DNA of 32,165 bases from an uncultured Bacteroidales bacterium (GCA_903912795.1 CAIWIS010000793.1:1-32165); one strand, 5' to 3'; shown: positions 23,548 to 31,840, numbered from the stretch's first letter. Made by a program: numbers and translations. Notes: generated by a model from the letters alone, not told the origin.

Positions 23548-24881
23548 TGAATAGAATTGTAATTTTAGGTGGAGGCGAAAGTGGTGCAGGCGCTGCGGTA
23601 CTTGCAAAACTGAAAGGATTCGATGTTTTTTTGTCGGATTTATCCGAAATTAAACCCAATTACAAAAACCTACTTAATGAGTACGGCATTGAATGGGAAG
23701 AAAAACAACATACCGAAGAAAAGATTTTAAATGCAGCTGAAATAATTAAAAGCCCAGGAATTCCTGATAAAGCGCCACTAATTAAAAAATTACATGCGCA
23801 AGGGACGCCCGTAATTTCTGAAATTGAATTTGCAGGACGATATACCAATGCCAAAATGATATGCATTACAGGTAGTAATGGAAAAACAACAACTACCATG
23901 CTTACATATCATATATTAAAAAATTCGGGCCTGCGAGTGGGACTCGCTGGCAATGTTGGCAATAGTTTGGCATTGCAAGTGGCAACTGAGAATTTCGAAT
24001 ATTATGTTGTGGAACTCAGTAGTTTTCAGCTCGATGGCATGACCGAATTTAAAGCTGATATTGCCGTATTACTAAACATTACACCAGATCATTTAGATAG
24101 GTACGATTATAATTTTCAGAATTATGTGGATTCGAAATTCCGAATTACACAGAATCAAACCAAGGACGATACATTTATTTTTTGGGAAAACGACCCTGTC
24201 ATTAAAGCTGAATTGGCAAAACGCAACATTCAATCAACCATGTATCCTTTTGCAATTGAACGCAACGAAAAAACAAAAGCATTTATCGAAAACGACGAAT
24301 TAATTATAAATACACTTAAAACAATTTTTACTATGCCACAAACCGAATTAGCAATTCAAGGACTGCACAATACTTATAACTCAATGGCCGCAGGGCTTAC
24401 AGCAACTGTTTTAAATGTAAAAAAAGAAAGTATCCGTGCTTCGCTTATGGATTTTCAGGGCGTGGAACACCGCTTGGAATATGTGGCAACTGTGCGTAAT
24501 GTGCGTTATATTAACGACTCCAAAGCTACCAATGTAAATTCGTGCTGGTATGCATTGCAAAGCATAAAAACTCCTACGGTGCTCATTTTAGGTGGTACCG
24601 ACAAGGGAAATGACTATAGCGAAATTGAAGAATTGGTAAACGAAAAAGTGACAAGTTTAATTTTTATGGGTGTTGACAATACTGCTCTTATGGCCTTTTT
24701 CAAAGATAAAGTTGCCAATATTGTAGAAGTTAAATCAATGGAAGATGCAGTAGCCGAAGCTTATAAAATTGCAAAATCAGGCGAAACCGTTTTGCTGTCG
24801 CCTTGCTGTGCTAGCTTCGATTTGTTTAAAAACTACGAAGATCGTGGTCGTCAGTTTAAAACCTGTGTTCGAAATTTGTAA
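23547..24881 (+). CDS. murD: UDP-MurNAc-L-alanine:D-glutamate ligase MurD
   Basis: 444 residues from ATG at 23547. An open frame continues upstream to 23490 but only through mraY coding sequence, and the true N-terminus NRIVILGGGESGAGAA begins at 23547. P-loop TGSNGKTT at 108-115; C-terminal NSCWYALQ and LSPCCASFDLF match the family. It adds D-glutamate to UDP-MurNAc-L-Ala in the cytoplasm. Overlaps mraY by one base and precedes ftsW by 3 nt, so tight coupling is likely. Confidence 0.96.
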   Translation: MNRIVILGGGESGAGAAVLAKLKGFDVFLSDLSEIKPNYKNLLNEYGIEWEEKQHTEEKILNAAEIIKSPGIPDKAPLIKKLHAQGTPVISEIEFAGRYTNAKMICITGSNGKTTTTMLTYHILKNSGLRVGLAGNVGNSLALQVATENFEYYVVELSSFQLDGMTEFKADIAVLLNITPDHLDRYDYNFQNYVDSKFRITQNQTKDDTFIFWENDPVIKAELAKRNIQSTMYPFAIERNEKTKAFIENDELIINTLKTIFTMPQTELAIQGLHNTYNSMAAGLTATVLNVKKESIRASLMDFQGVEHRLEYVATVRNVRYINDSKATNVNSCWYALQSIKTPTVLILGGTDKGNDYSEIEELVNEKVTSLIFMGVDNTALMAFFKDKVANIVEVKSMEDAVAEAYKIAKSGETVLLSPCCASFDLFKNYEDRGRQFKTCVRNL

Positions 24882-24884
24882 TAA

Positions 24885-26120
24885 ATGGACAGTTTATTAA
24901 AAAAATATTTACGCGGCGATGCTACACTTTGGATAGCGTTTATCATGCTATGTGTGGTATCCATTATCGAAATGTATAGTGCTTCGAGCACACTCGCATA
25001 CAAAGCAGCTAACCATACTACGCCTATGCTGCGTCACGTTGGATTTTTGGCAGGCGGTGCTTTAATTGCTATTATTGTTCATCTTGTACCCTACCGCTTC
25101 ATACGTTTATTGTCGTATGTGGGCTTGTTGTTGTCGGTTTTTTTATTAATTTTGGTGCAATTTAAAGGACAAAGCGAAAACGATGCAACTCGCTGGTTAG
25201 TAATAGGTGGCGTACAATTTCAACCTTCGGAATTGGCTAAACTGTCTGTTATTATTGTGGCTGCCGATTTTATTTCGCGCATTAAAAATCCCGAAACCGA
25301 CGAAAAACGATATTTCTGGAGTATAATGATTATGCTCGCAATTATTTGTCCACTTATACTTATCGAAAACTTTTCCACAGCGGGTATCCTTTTTGGAGTA
25401 GTTTTTATAATGATGTTTATTGGAAAAATTTCATTAAAAAAATTAGGTTCTATTGCTGGACTTATTATTTTGGCTGCCATTCTGGGCTATGGTGCAATAA
25501 AAGCAATTCCCAGAGATAGCATGCCTTCGGCTTTCAAAAGAGCATATACTTGGACTAGTCGTATTGATAAATTTTTTGTATCGGACGATAAAAAAGAAGA
25601 TAAATACGCCATTACCGACGAAAACCTACAAGTACAACATGGCAAAATAGCCATTGCAAGAGGTGGGTTTTTTGGAGTAATGCCCGGAAATAGTATTGAA
25701 CGCGATTTTTTGCCACAGGCTTATTCAGATTTCATTTACGCTATCATTGTTGAGGAAACAGGCATGCTAGGTGGAGTAGTGGTGATGCTTTTGTATTTAA
25801 TTTTGCTCTATCGAGCTGGTCGTATTGCTACCGAAAGCCCAACGGTTTTTCCGGCTGTGGTGGTAATTGGATTATCGTTAATGATAGTAATTCAGGCATT
25901 TGTAAATATGGCTGTAGCCACCAGTTTAGGACCAGTTACGGGGCAACCATTGCCGCTAATTAGTCGCGGTGGAACATCCATATTGATTACTTGCATTTAT
26001 TTTGGAGTGATTCTGGGTGTTACACGTCAGATAAAAGAAGAAGGGCACCCCGAAGACAAAGAAATGGTGGAAGCACCTGAAGAAGCCATTCCGGTTGTGA
26101 GTTTGGAAGAGTTAAGCTAA
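24885..26120 (+). CDS. ftsW: Septal peptidoglycan polymerase FtsW (SEDS family)
   Basis: 411 residues with about ten membrane helices. SEDS glycosyltransferase that polymerises lipid II with FtsI at the division septum. Recognisable segments: IEMYSASS near the N-terminus, DATRWLVIGGVQFQPSELAK (the RW and QPSE region), and the closing VTGQPLPLISRGGTS. The large loop between helices contains HGKIAIARGGFFGVMPG. The C-terminal tail is short and acidic. The stop lies in the word TAATGTGCC, the start of an intergenic repeat region. Confidence 0.95.
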   Translation: MDSLLKKYLRGDATLWIAFIMLCVVSIIEMYSASSTLAYKAANHTTPMLRHVGFLAGGALIAIIVHLVPYRFIRLLSYVGLLLSVFLLILVQFKGQSENDATRWLVIGGVQFQPSELAKLSVIIVAADFISRIKNPETDEKRYFWSIMIMLAIICPLILIENFSTAGILFGVVFIMMFIGKISLKKLGSIAGLIILAAILGYGAIKAIPRDSMPSAFKRAYTWTSRIDKFFVSDDKKEDKYAITDENLQVQHGKIAIARGGFFGVMPGNSIERDFLPQAYSDFIYAIIVEETGMLGGVVVMLLYLILLYRAGRIATESPTVFPAVVVIGLSLMIVIQAFVNMAVATSLGPVTGQPLPLISRGGTSILITCIYFGVILGVTRQIKEEGHPEDKEMVEAPEEAIPVVSLEELS

Positions 26121-26131
26121 TGTGCCCGCTC

Positions 26132-26156
26132 GGCTTTGCCGCTTGGCGCAGCCAAG
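26132..26156. repeat. Two further triloop hairpins after ftsW
   Basis: GGC-TTT-GCC at 26132-26140 and CTTGGC-GCA-GCCAAG at 26142-26156. The second has a 6-bp stem and a C-GCA-G loop, which belongs to the same C(GNA)G triloop class as the GAA units. Confidence 0.7.
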
Positions 26157-26221
26157 AATGTGAAAATGTGCCAATTTGAAAATTAGGAATATAACGGCAA
26201 AGCTTAATAACAATTAATAAC

Positions 26222-26297
26222 GCACGAAGTGCAAATAACGGCGAAGCCCAACTAACGCACGAAGTGCCAAAATAACGTGAAGCTAATAACGCGAAGC
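26222..26297 (+). repeat. GAA-triloop mini-hairpin array, locus D (ftsW/murG)
   Basis: GCACGAAGTGC at 26222 and 26257, GGCGAAGCC at 26240 and minimal GCGAAGC at 26291-26297. Decayed units are at about 26194 and 26275. Spacers: AAATAAC, CAACTAAC, TAATAAC. The last unit ends 6 nt before the murG ATG, so the array supplies the whole leader of murG. Confidence 0.9.
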
Positions 26298-26303
26298 AAA
26301 AAA

Positions 26304-27413
26304 ATGAAACATAAATTTATAGTAAGTGGAGGCGGTACAGGCGGACATATTTTTCCAGCTATAAGTATTGCTAATGAATTAAAAAGCCGATTTTCCGATT
26401 CCGAAATACTTTTTGTTGGTGCAAAAGGTCGTATGGAAATGGAACGCGTTCCAGCAGCAGGTTATCGTATAGAAGGATTGCCTGTAAGCGGTTTCGATCG
26501 AAAAAACATGTTGCGCAATATTAAAGTGCTGATAAATCTATCTAAAAGCATTTTGAAAGCCCGAAAAATCATTCGTACTTTTCGTCCTGATATTGCTATT
26601 GGTGTAGGCGGCTATGCAAGCGGACCTTTATTAAAAGCTGCTTCGGGCTTTGGAGTGCCGACTTTATTGCAGGAACAAAATTCGTATGCTGGTGTAACCA
26701 ATAAATTATTGGCCCAGAAAGCATCTAAAATATGTGTGGCTTACGATAATATGGATAAGTTTTTCCCGAAAGATAAAATTGTAAAAACTGGGAATCCTGT
26801 ACGTCAGGATTTGTTTGAAGTGCAATCAAAAGCGGCTGAAGCCTATACGTTTTTTGGATTTACACCAGCAAAAAAAACACTGCTTATTGTAGGCGGAAGC
26901 TTGGGAGCCCGTACCATTAATCAAAGTATAATTGCTGAACTCGATGCATTGACTAAAGCTGGTATACAAGTTATTTGGCAAACGGGGAGATTTTATATTG
27001 CCGATGCTCGTCAGGCGGCCGAAGCGTATAAATCGGACAGTCTGCTGGTAACTGATTTTGTGTCGCGTATGGATTATGCATATAGCATTGCCGATTTGGT
27101 TGTTTCGAGAGCTGGTGCAAGTTCAATTTCGGAGCTTTGTTTGTTGGCAAAACCAACCATATTAGTGCCGTCGCCTAATGTAGCCGAGGACCATCAAACA
27201 CAAAATGCCTTGGCTTTGGTTACTAAAAATGCCGCCGTTATGATTAAGGATGTAGAAGCAAAAGATAATTTAATACCAACGGCATTGCAATTAATTTTGA
27301 ACGACGATGCGTTATCAAAACTAGCTGAAAATATTTTAAAATTAGCCGAAAAAGATTCTGCTAAACGCATTGTAGACGAAGTAGAGAAGATAATAGGAAG
27401 CAAGAAGTTATGA
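26304..27413 (+). CDS. murG: UDP-GlcNAc:lipid I N-acetylglucosaminyltransferase MurG
   Basis: 369 residues from ATG at 26304. It converts lipid I to lipid II at the inner face of the membrane. GT-B fold: N-terminal glycine-rich loop S8-GGGTGGH15 and GVGGYASGPLL; C-terminal UDP-GlcNAc site with GGSLGARTIN, VSRAGASSISEL and PNVAEDHQTQNA. The frame is open to 26277, but the extra nine codons are repeat sequence (array D), so I take 26304. The ATG is preceded by AAAAAAA and no Shine-Dalgarno site. Separated from ftsW by 183 nt of repeats. Same direction as, and 49 nt before, murC. Confidence 0.96.
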   Translation: MKHKFIVSGGGTGGHIFPAISIANELKSRFSDSEILFVGAKGRMEMERVPAAGYRIEGLPVSGFDRKNMLRNIKVLINLSKSILKARKIIRTFRPDIAIGVGGYASGPLLKAASGFGVPTLLQEQNSYAGVTNKLLAQKASKICVAYDNMDKFFPKDKIVKTGNPVRQDLFEVQSKAAEAYTFFGFTPAKKTLLIVGGSLGARTINQSIIAELDALTKAGIQVIWQTGRFYIADARQAAEAYKSDSLLVTDFVSRMDYAYSIADLVVSRAGASSISELCLLAKPTILVPSPNVAEDHQTQNALALVTKNAAVMIKDVEAKDNLIPTALQLILNDDALSKLAENILKLAEKDSAKRIVDEVEKIIGSKKL

Positions 27414-27462
27414 ATTTTGAATCAACCAAGCAACTGAAAAACAAATTAACTAACAACCCAAA

Positions 27463-28836
27463 ATGAACAAATACAATCGATATTTTTTTCTAGGAATAGG
27501 CGGCATAGGCATGAGTGCCTTGGCACGTTATTTTAAAACCAAAGGTTTTGAAGTGGCAGGTTATGACCGTTCCGAAACAAAATTAACACAGGATTTGGTA
27601 ACAGAAGGAATTCAAGTTATTTACAACCAAGAGGTAAATCATATTCCGGCTGAATACATGAATCCTAAAAGTACTTTGATAATTGTAACACCTGCTATTC
27701 CAGAAGAGCACAATCAGTTACAGTACTTTAAAGAAAATAACTTTATAATTCAGAAACGCGCTCAAGTGCTGGGCGATATCACACGCCAAAGCAAAGGAAT
27801 ATGTGTGGCTGGCACGCATGGCAAAACTACAACTTCGACCATTGCTGCACACTTACTTTACCAATCGCAGGTTACATGTAGTGCATTTTTGGGCGGCATT
27901 TCCAATAATTACAATACCAATTTATTGCTTTCCAAGGACAGTAATTATGTTGTAATTGAGGCAGATGAATACGACCGATCGTTTCACCAACTGTCGCCAT
28001 ACATGGCTGTAATTACCTCAGCCGATGCCGACCATTTGGATATTTACGAAACAGCAGATGCTTTTCGCGAGAGTTTCGAACATTTCACTTCGCTCATCCG
28101 CCCTGGTGGTGCGCTTATTATGCGCAAAGGCATTGATATTAAGCCAAGACTTCAAAAAGGAGTTAAAGTATATACCTATTCGATGAATGATGGAGGCGAT
28201 TTTAGTGCCGAAAACATAAAAGTTGGAAAAGGCGAAATCAAATTTGATTTTGTAACACCTACCGATCGCATTAATGACGTTCGCTTGGGCGTACCAGTAA
28301 TGATTAATGTGGAAAATAGCGTAGCTGCTATGGCTTTAGCATGGCTAAATGGTGTAACAGCAGAAGAACTACGAGTTGGAATTTCTTCGTTCTCAGGCAT
28401 TTATCGCCGTTTCAATATTGTTTATAAATCTGATAGCGTTGTGTATATGGACGATTATGCCCATCACCCAAGTGAGTTAAATGCCAGCATTTCATCCATT
28501 CGTGCCTTGTACCCCGACCGTAAAATTACAGGCATTTTTCAACCGCACTTGTATACCCGTACGCGCGATTTTGCAGCCGATTTTGCCAGTGCCCTTTCTA
28601 AGCTAGACGAGTTAATTCTACTCGACATTTATCCGGCACGTGAATTACCCATCGAAGGCGTAAGTTCCGATATTATATTATGCAATGTAACTTTGGAGCA
28701 CAAAACATTGTGTTCCAAAGAAAACTTACTGACATTGCTAAAAGAGAAGGACCTTGATGTTTTAGTTACTTTTGGTGCAGGTGATATTGATAAATTTGTG
28801 CCGCTTATAAAAAAACAATTGAAAAGCGGGAATTGA
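27463..28836 (+). CDS. murC: UDP-MurNAc:L-alanine ligase MurC
   Basis: 457 residues. First amino-acid ligase of the pathway. The N-terminus YFFLGIGGIGMSALA is the UDP-binding dinucleotide loop; the P-loop is G117-THGKTTTS; the middle has EADEYDRSF and ADHLDIY; the C-terminal part has DDYAHHPSE. Last recognisable gene of the dcw operon here. In related bacteria ftsQ, ftsA and ftsZ follow murC directly; here the next gene is an unrelated ORF6N protein. Confidence 0.96.
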   Translation: MNKYNRYFFLGIGGIGMSALARYFKTKGFEVAGYDRSETKLTQDLVTEGIQVIYNQEVNHIPAEYMNPKSTLIIVTPAIPEEHNQLQYFKENNFIIQKRAQVLGDITRQSKGICVAGTHGKTTTSTIAAHLLYQSQVTCSAFLGGISNNYNTNLLLSKDSNYVVIEADEYDRSFHQLSPYMAVITSADADHLDIYETADAFRESFEHFTSLIRPGGALIMRKGIDIKPRLQKGVKVYTYSMNDGGDFSAENIKVGKGEIKFDFVTPTDRINDVRLGVPVMINVENSVAAMALAWLNGVTAEELRVGISSFSGIYRRFNIVYKSDSVVYMDDYAHHPSELNASISSIRALYPDRKITGIFQPHLYTRTRDFAADFASALSKLDELILLDIYPARELPIEGVSSDIILCNVTLEHKTLCSKENLLTLLKEKDLDVLVTFGAGDIDKFVPLIKKQLKSGN

Positions 28837-28912
28837 TAATTAAGTTACAGCAACATAACGTAATATCAAATATCGTTTACTTTTATTCAAAACCAAAATT
28901 CTAATTAACTTA

Positions 28913-29494
28913 ATGTCTGAAAATTTACAGCTCCAACCCACTGAAATTCAAGATAAAATCTTTACAATTCGTGGACAACGTGTTATGATTGACCGTGATT
29001 TAGCCGAAATTTATGGTGTAGAGACACGAGTTTTAAATCAGGCAGTTAAACGAAACATGGAGCGATTCCCCGAAGATTTCATGTTTCAGCTTACTGAAAT
29101 TGAATGGCAATATATGTCGTCACAATTTGTGATGACATCAAAATCAAAACGTCCTAAATCTGCTTTACCTTTAGTTTTTACCGAACATGGCGTTACAATG
29201 TTATCAAGCGTACTAAGAAGCAATACAGCAATTCAGATTAATATTCAGATTGTGCGTGCATTTGTAGCTATTCGTAACTTGTTGCCAGTTAAACCTGCTG
29301 ATAAGGTTATTGAACTTCAATCTGAACTCAAGGAGTTAAAAGCCTATATCGAAGATGTTTTTACGGATTACAACGACATTAACGAAGATACCCGAGTTCA
29401 AATTGAACTCATTAATCAATCTTTAGCTGAGTTGCATACCGACAGAAAGCGAACAGATAAGCCTCGAAATAGAATTGGGTTTATTAAGGAATGA
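28913..29494 (+). CDS. ORF6N-domain DNA-binding protein
   Basis: 193 residues. The ORF6N domain spans about residues 10-95: IFTIRGQRVMIDRDLAEIYG, then VETRVLNQAVKRNMERFPEDFMFQL and FTEHGVTMLSSVL. It is found in phage antirepressors and in many chromosomal Bacteroidota genes of unknown role, often in mobile or variable DNA. The second half (about 125-170) looks helical and may form a coiled coil. It follows murC by 76 nt in the same direction, where ftsQ would be expected. No integrase or other phage gene is nearby. Its function in the cell is not known. Confidence 0.85.
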   Translation: MSENLQLQPTEIQDKIFTIRGQRVMIDRDLAEIYGVETRVLNQAVKRNMERFPEDFMFQLTEIEWQYMSSQFVMTSKSKRPKSALPLVFTEHGVTMLSSVLRSNTAIQINIQIVRAFVAIRNLLPVKPADKVIELQSELKELKAYIEDVFTDYNDINEDTRVQIELINQSLAELHTDRKRTDKPRNRIGFIKE

Positions 29495-29511
29495 ATTCCG
29501 TGTTCAAATTT

Positions 29512-29538
29512 CAAATATAAAGATTAAATCTATATTTG
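29512..29538. terminator. Hairpin between convergent ORF6N and rluD genes
   Basis: CAAATATA pairs with TATATTTG (8 bp, AT-rich) around an 11-nt loop, 17 nt after the ORF6N stop and 12 nt before the rluD stop. Weak stem, no strong T-tract; it could serve both convergent genes. Confidence 0.4.
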
Positions 29539-29550
29539 TGAACGGTATGT

Positions 29551-30609
29551 TTAGTTGTTAATAAATTTCCTCCACTTATCAACCAAATCAAGTATATCCT
29601 GTGGTAAATCGGAGTTAAACATCATATATTCGCCAGTACGTGGATGCACAAACCCAAGTTCCTTAGCATGTAAAGCCTGACGGGGGCACATAAAAAAGCA
29701 ATTTTTTACAAATGCTTTGTACATAGCTGTTGTGTTTCCTTTTAAAATAATATGCCCACCATAGCGTTCATCGTTGAATAGCGTATGGCCAATATGCTTC
29801 ATGTGAACACGTATTTGATGCGTACGACCTGTTTCCAATCTGCATTCTACCAGGCTGGTGTACCCAAATCGTTCCAACACTTTGTAATGCGTTACGGCGT
29901 GTTTTGCAATTGGATTTTCGCCTTCCGGAAAAACCATAAACTGCATTCGGTCTTGCGGATTACGTGCTAGAGAGCCAATAATTGTCCCTTCGTCTTGTTT
30001 TATATTGCCCCAAACAAGTGCTTGGTACCTACGGTGAGTTGTTTTCAAAAAGAATTGCTTGCCTAAATGGGCTTTAGCATGTTCCGTTTTGGCTATCAGC
30101 AATAAGCCCGAAGTGTCTTTGTCGATGCGATGAACCAACCCAATGCGTGAATCATTAATGTCGTATTCAGGGTGGTCTTTTAGATGCCACGCAATGGCAT
30201 TGAGCAAAGTACCATCGAAATTTCCAAATCCTGGATGTACCACAAGGCCTGGTTGTTTGTTTACCAGAATAATATCATCATCTTCGTAAACAATGTCAAT
30301 AGGAATGTCTTGTGGGTAAATTTTAAATTCGGTAGGAGGGTATTCCAAATGGATGGTAATAATGTCAAAAGGTTTTATCCGATAGTTGGACTTAACACTT
30401 TTATCATTCACCCTGATATTTCCTGCGTCAGCAGCTTCTTGAATTCGATTACGCGATATGCCCGACATGCAATTTACCAAATGCTTGTCGATGCGAACCA
30501 TATTCTGACCTTTGTCAACTACAAAACGGAAATGCTCGTAAACTTCCCTATCGGGAATTTCACTTTCAATATCATCATCAATTATATCTTCTAAGTATTC
30601 GTCAATCAC
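29551..30609 (-). CDS. rluD: RluD-family 23S rRNA pseudouridine synthase
   Basis: 352 residues. Starts with GTG at 30609, after an acidic leader (about 1-25). An S4 RNA-binding domain is at about 38-100 (RIDKHLVNCMSGISRNRIQEA). The catalytic domain has HRIDKDTSGLLL, with D163 as the invariant catalytic aspartate, and ends with ECRLETGRTHQIRVH, typical of RluA/RluD. The E. coli enzyme isomerises uridines 1911, 1915 and 1917 of 23S rRNA. The upstream PASTA gene ends 23 nt before, so they form an operon, a pairing known in Bacteroidota. Confidence 0.93.
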   Translation of the reverse strand: MIDEYLEDIIDDDIESEIPDREVYEHFRFVVDKGQNMVRIDKHLVNCMSGISRNRIQEAADAGNIRVNDKSVKSNYRIKPFDIITIHLEYPPTEFKIYPQDIPIDIVYEDDDIILVNKQPGLVVHPGFGNFDGTLLNAIAWHLKDHPEYDINDSRIGLVHRIDKDTSGLLLIAKTEHAKAHLGKQFFLKTTHRRYQALVWGNIKQDEGTIIGSLARNPQDRMQFMVFPEGENPIAKHAVTHYKVLERFGYTSLVECRLETGRTHQIRVHMKHIGHTLFNDERYGGHIILKGNTTAMYKAFVKNCFFMCPRQALHAKELGFVHPRTGEYMMFNSDLPQDILDLVDKWRKFINN

Positions 30610-30632
30610 GTTTTGTAATTTTTTCTTTGAAA

Positions 30633-31466
30633 TTAAAAGAATTCCTCTTCACCCTCTTTGTCGGCTTCATCTTCTTCAAAAACCTTATCGAGCATCGTTT
30701 TGTCTTTCGATAGCCAAACATCAATACGAGTGCCTGCAGGCACTAACTTTCCTGCTGCAGGACGTTGACGGTAAATGATATAGGCATTTTCGTTGCCACG
30801 TGGTGCCACATCGTAGTCAATAGCACCAACTACAATCGAAGCTGTAATAGCTTGTTGACGAGCAACTTCCAATGACAAACCTTTTAGCGATGGAATTAAA
30901 ATATCTTCGCCACCAAGTCCACTACCAACAACCAAAGTAACGTAAGCACCTTCCGGAATTCTAAATCCTGATGAAATGCTCCTTCCGCCATATTTTACAT
31001 CAATTACCAAATCTTTGTATTCCGATGGCGAATACTCAACATTACTCACATTTATTCCCACAGCACGAAGCATGGCATCGGCTTGTCGGTACGAAATATC
31101 ATTCACTTCGGGTAGAGGAGTATGATGTACTTGTTTTGAATTGATAATTAAATAAACAGGTCGGTTGGTTTTTACATTGGAATTAGCTGCGGGAATTTGA
31201 TCTATAATTGTTCCCAATTTCTTGTTCCGAACATATACCGAGTCAATTATTTGTGGATAAAGGCTGTGGTTTTTCAACATAACTTCCGCTTCTTCCATAT
31301 ACATGCCACGTAAATCGGGCACTTTTTCTGTCTGTCCATGTTGTGTGTAAATATCAACCAGATAGAGTGTTATCCACGACAAAGCCACTAAGATTATAGT
31401 TGCTAGCAATAACCGCTTTAAAATAAAACCACCTAATGATTCGGACCAAAATTTCTTAAAATCCAT
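30633..31466 (-). CDS. Membrane-anchored PASTA-domain protein
   Basis: 277 residues. A single membrane segment at about 14-33 (LGGFILKRLLLATIILVAL, then SWITLYLVDIY) leads to three extracytoplasmic PASTA domains at about 36-100 (VPDLRGMYMEEAEVML), 105-174 (LPEVNDISYRQADAML) and 178-248 (IPSLKGLSLEVARQQA). The acidic tail EEDEADKEGEEEFF follows. PASTA domains bind peptidoglycan fragments or beta-lactams, but no kinase or PBP domain is attached here. It is probably a cell-wall-binding structural or sensing protein, co-transcribed with rluD. Exact role unknown. Confidence 0.85.
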   Translation of the reverse strand: MDFKKFWSESLGGFILKRLLLATIILVALSWITLYLVDIYTQHGQTEKVPDLRGMYMEEAEVMLKNHSLYPQIIDSVYVRNKKLGTIIDQIPAANSNVKTNRPVYLIINSKQVHHTPLPEVNDISYRQADAMLRAVGINVSNVEYSPSEYKDLVIDVKYGGRSISSGFRIPEGAYVTLVVGSGLGGEDILIPSLKGLSLEVARQQAITASIVVGAIDYDVAPRGNENAYIIYRQRPAAGKLVPAGTRIDVWLSKDKTMLDKVFEEDEADKEGEEEFF

Positions 31467-31473
31467 GCTTGTG

Positions 31474-31503
31474 AATTAATAATTTGAAATTAATAATTTA
31501 GAA
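31474..31503. repeat. Direct repeat GAATTAATAATTT / GAAATTAATAATTT
   Basis: Two adjacent copies of an AT-rich word, in the gap between rpmH and the PASTA gene. Comparable words (ATTATCAATTATTAA) lie before mraY at about 22247-22262. Low information, possibly simple AT-rich filler. Confidence 0.35.
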
Positions 31504-31570
31504 ACGCTCAATCGAAGTCGAAACTAGCTTCAAAAGTAATTAAATTATTGGAAATTGTAATGTATTGAAA

Positions 31571-31607
31571 TAAAAAAAGTAAAAACTTCAGTTGAGGTCT
31601 TTACTTT
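31571..31607 (-). terminator. Intrinsic terminator of rpmH
   Basis: On the minus strand AAAGTAAAGAC pairs with GTTTTTACTTT over 11 bp (31576-31586 with 31597-31607, one wobble) around a 10-nt loop, followed by a T-run (plus-strand A31572-31578). It starts 25 nt after the rpmH stop. Confidence 0.75.
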
Positions 31608-31632
31608 CTTTATATTCGTTTGAGCTTAAATG

Positions 31633-31791
31633 TTACGCTTTGTGGCGTCCTTCATCTGCTACTGTAAGTTTTGCTCTACCTTTAGCACGACGAGATGCTA
31701 GTACGCGACGTCCATTGGCAGTTGCCATTCTTTCGCGGAAACCATGTTTGTTTCTTCTTTTTCTTTGTGAAGGTTGGAATGTCCTTTTCAT
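31633..31791 (-). CDS. rpmH: 50S ribosomal protein L34
   Basis: 52 residues, too short for a standard ORF filter. Translation of the minus strand gives MKRTFQPSQRKRRNKHGFRE, then RMATANGRRVLASRRAKGRA and KLTVADEGRHKA, which is a full bacterial L34: the MKRTFQPS opening, HGFR-RM and NGRRVL-RRAKGR core are diagnostic. The C-terminal extension of a few residues (TVADEGRHKA) is usual in Bacteroidota. It has an exact promoter at 31841-31870 and a strong terminator after it, so it is a single-gene unit. dnaA and rnpA, which flank L34 in many bacteria, are not beside it here. Confidence 0.96.
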   Translation of the reverse strand: MKRTFQPSQRKRRNKHGFRERMATANGRRVLASRRAKGRAKLTVADEGRHKA

Positions 31792-31840
31792 TGCTTATAA
31801 TATTATTTTGTTGATTTCTATCGGATTCAAATTCGGACTG

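Noticed and set aside
26277..26303. Upstream start for murG giving nine extra residues.
   Set aside because: The added codons are hairpin-repeat sequence; MKHKFIVSGGGTGGH from 26304 is the normal MurG N-terminus.
28913..29494. Prophage remnant after murC.
   Set aside because: Only the ORF6N gene is present; no integrase, att-like repeats or structural genes are visible around it.
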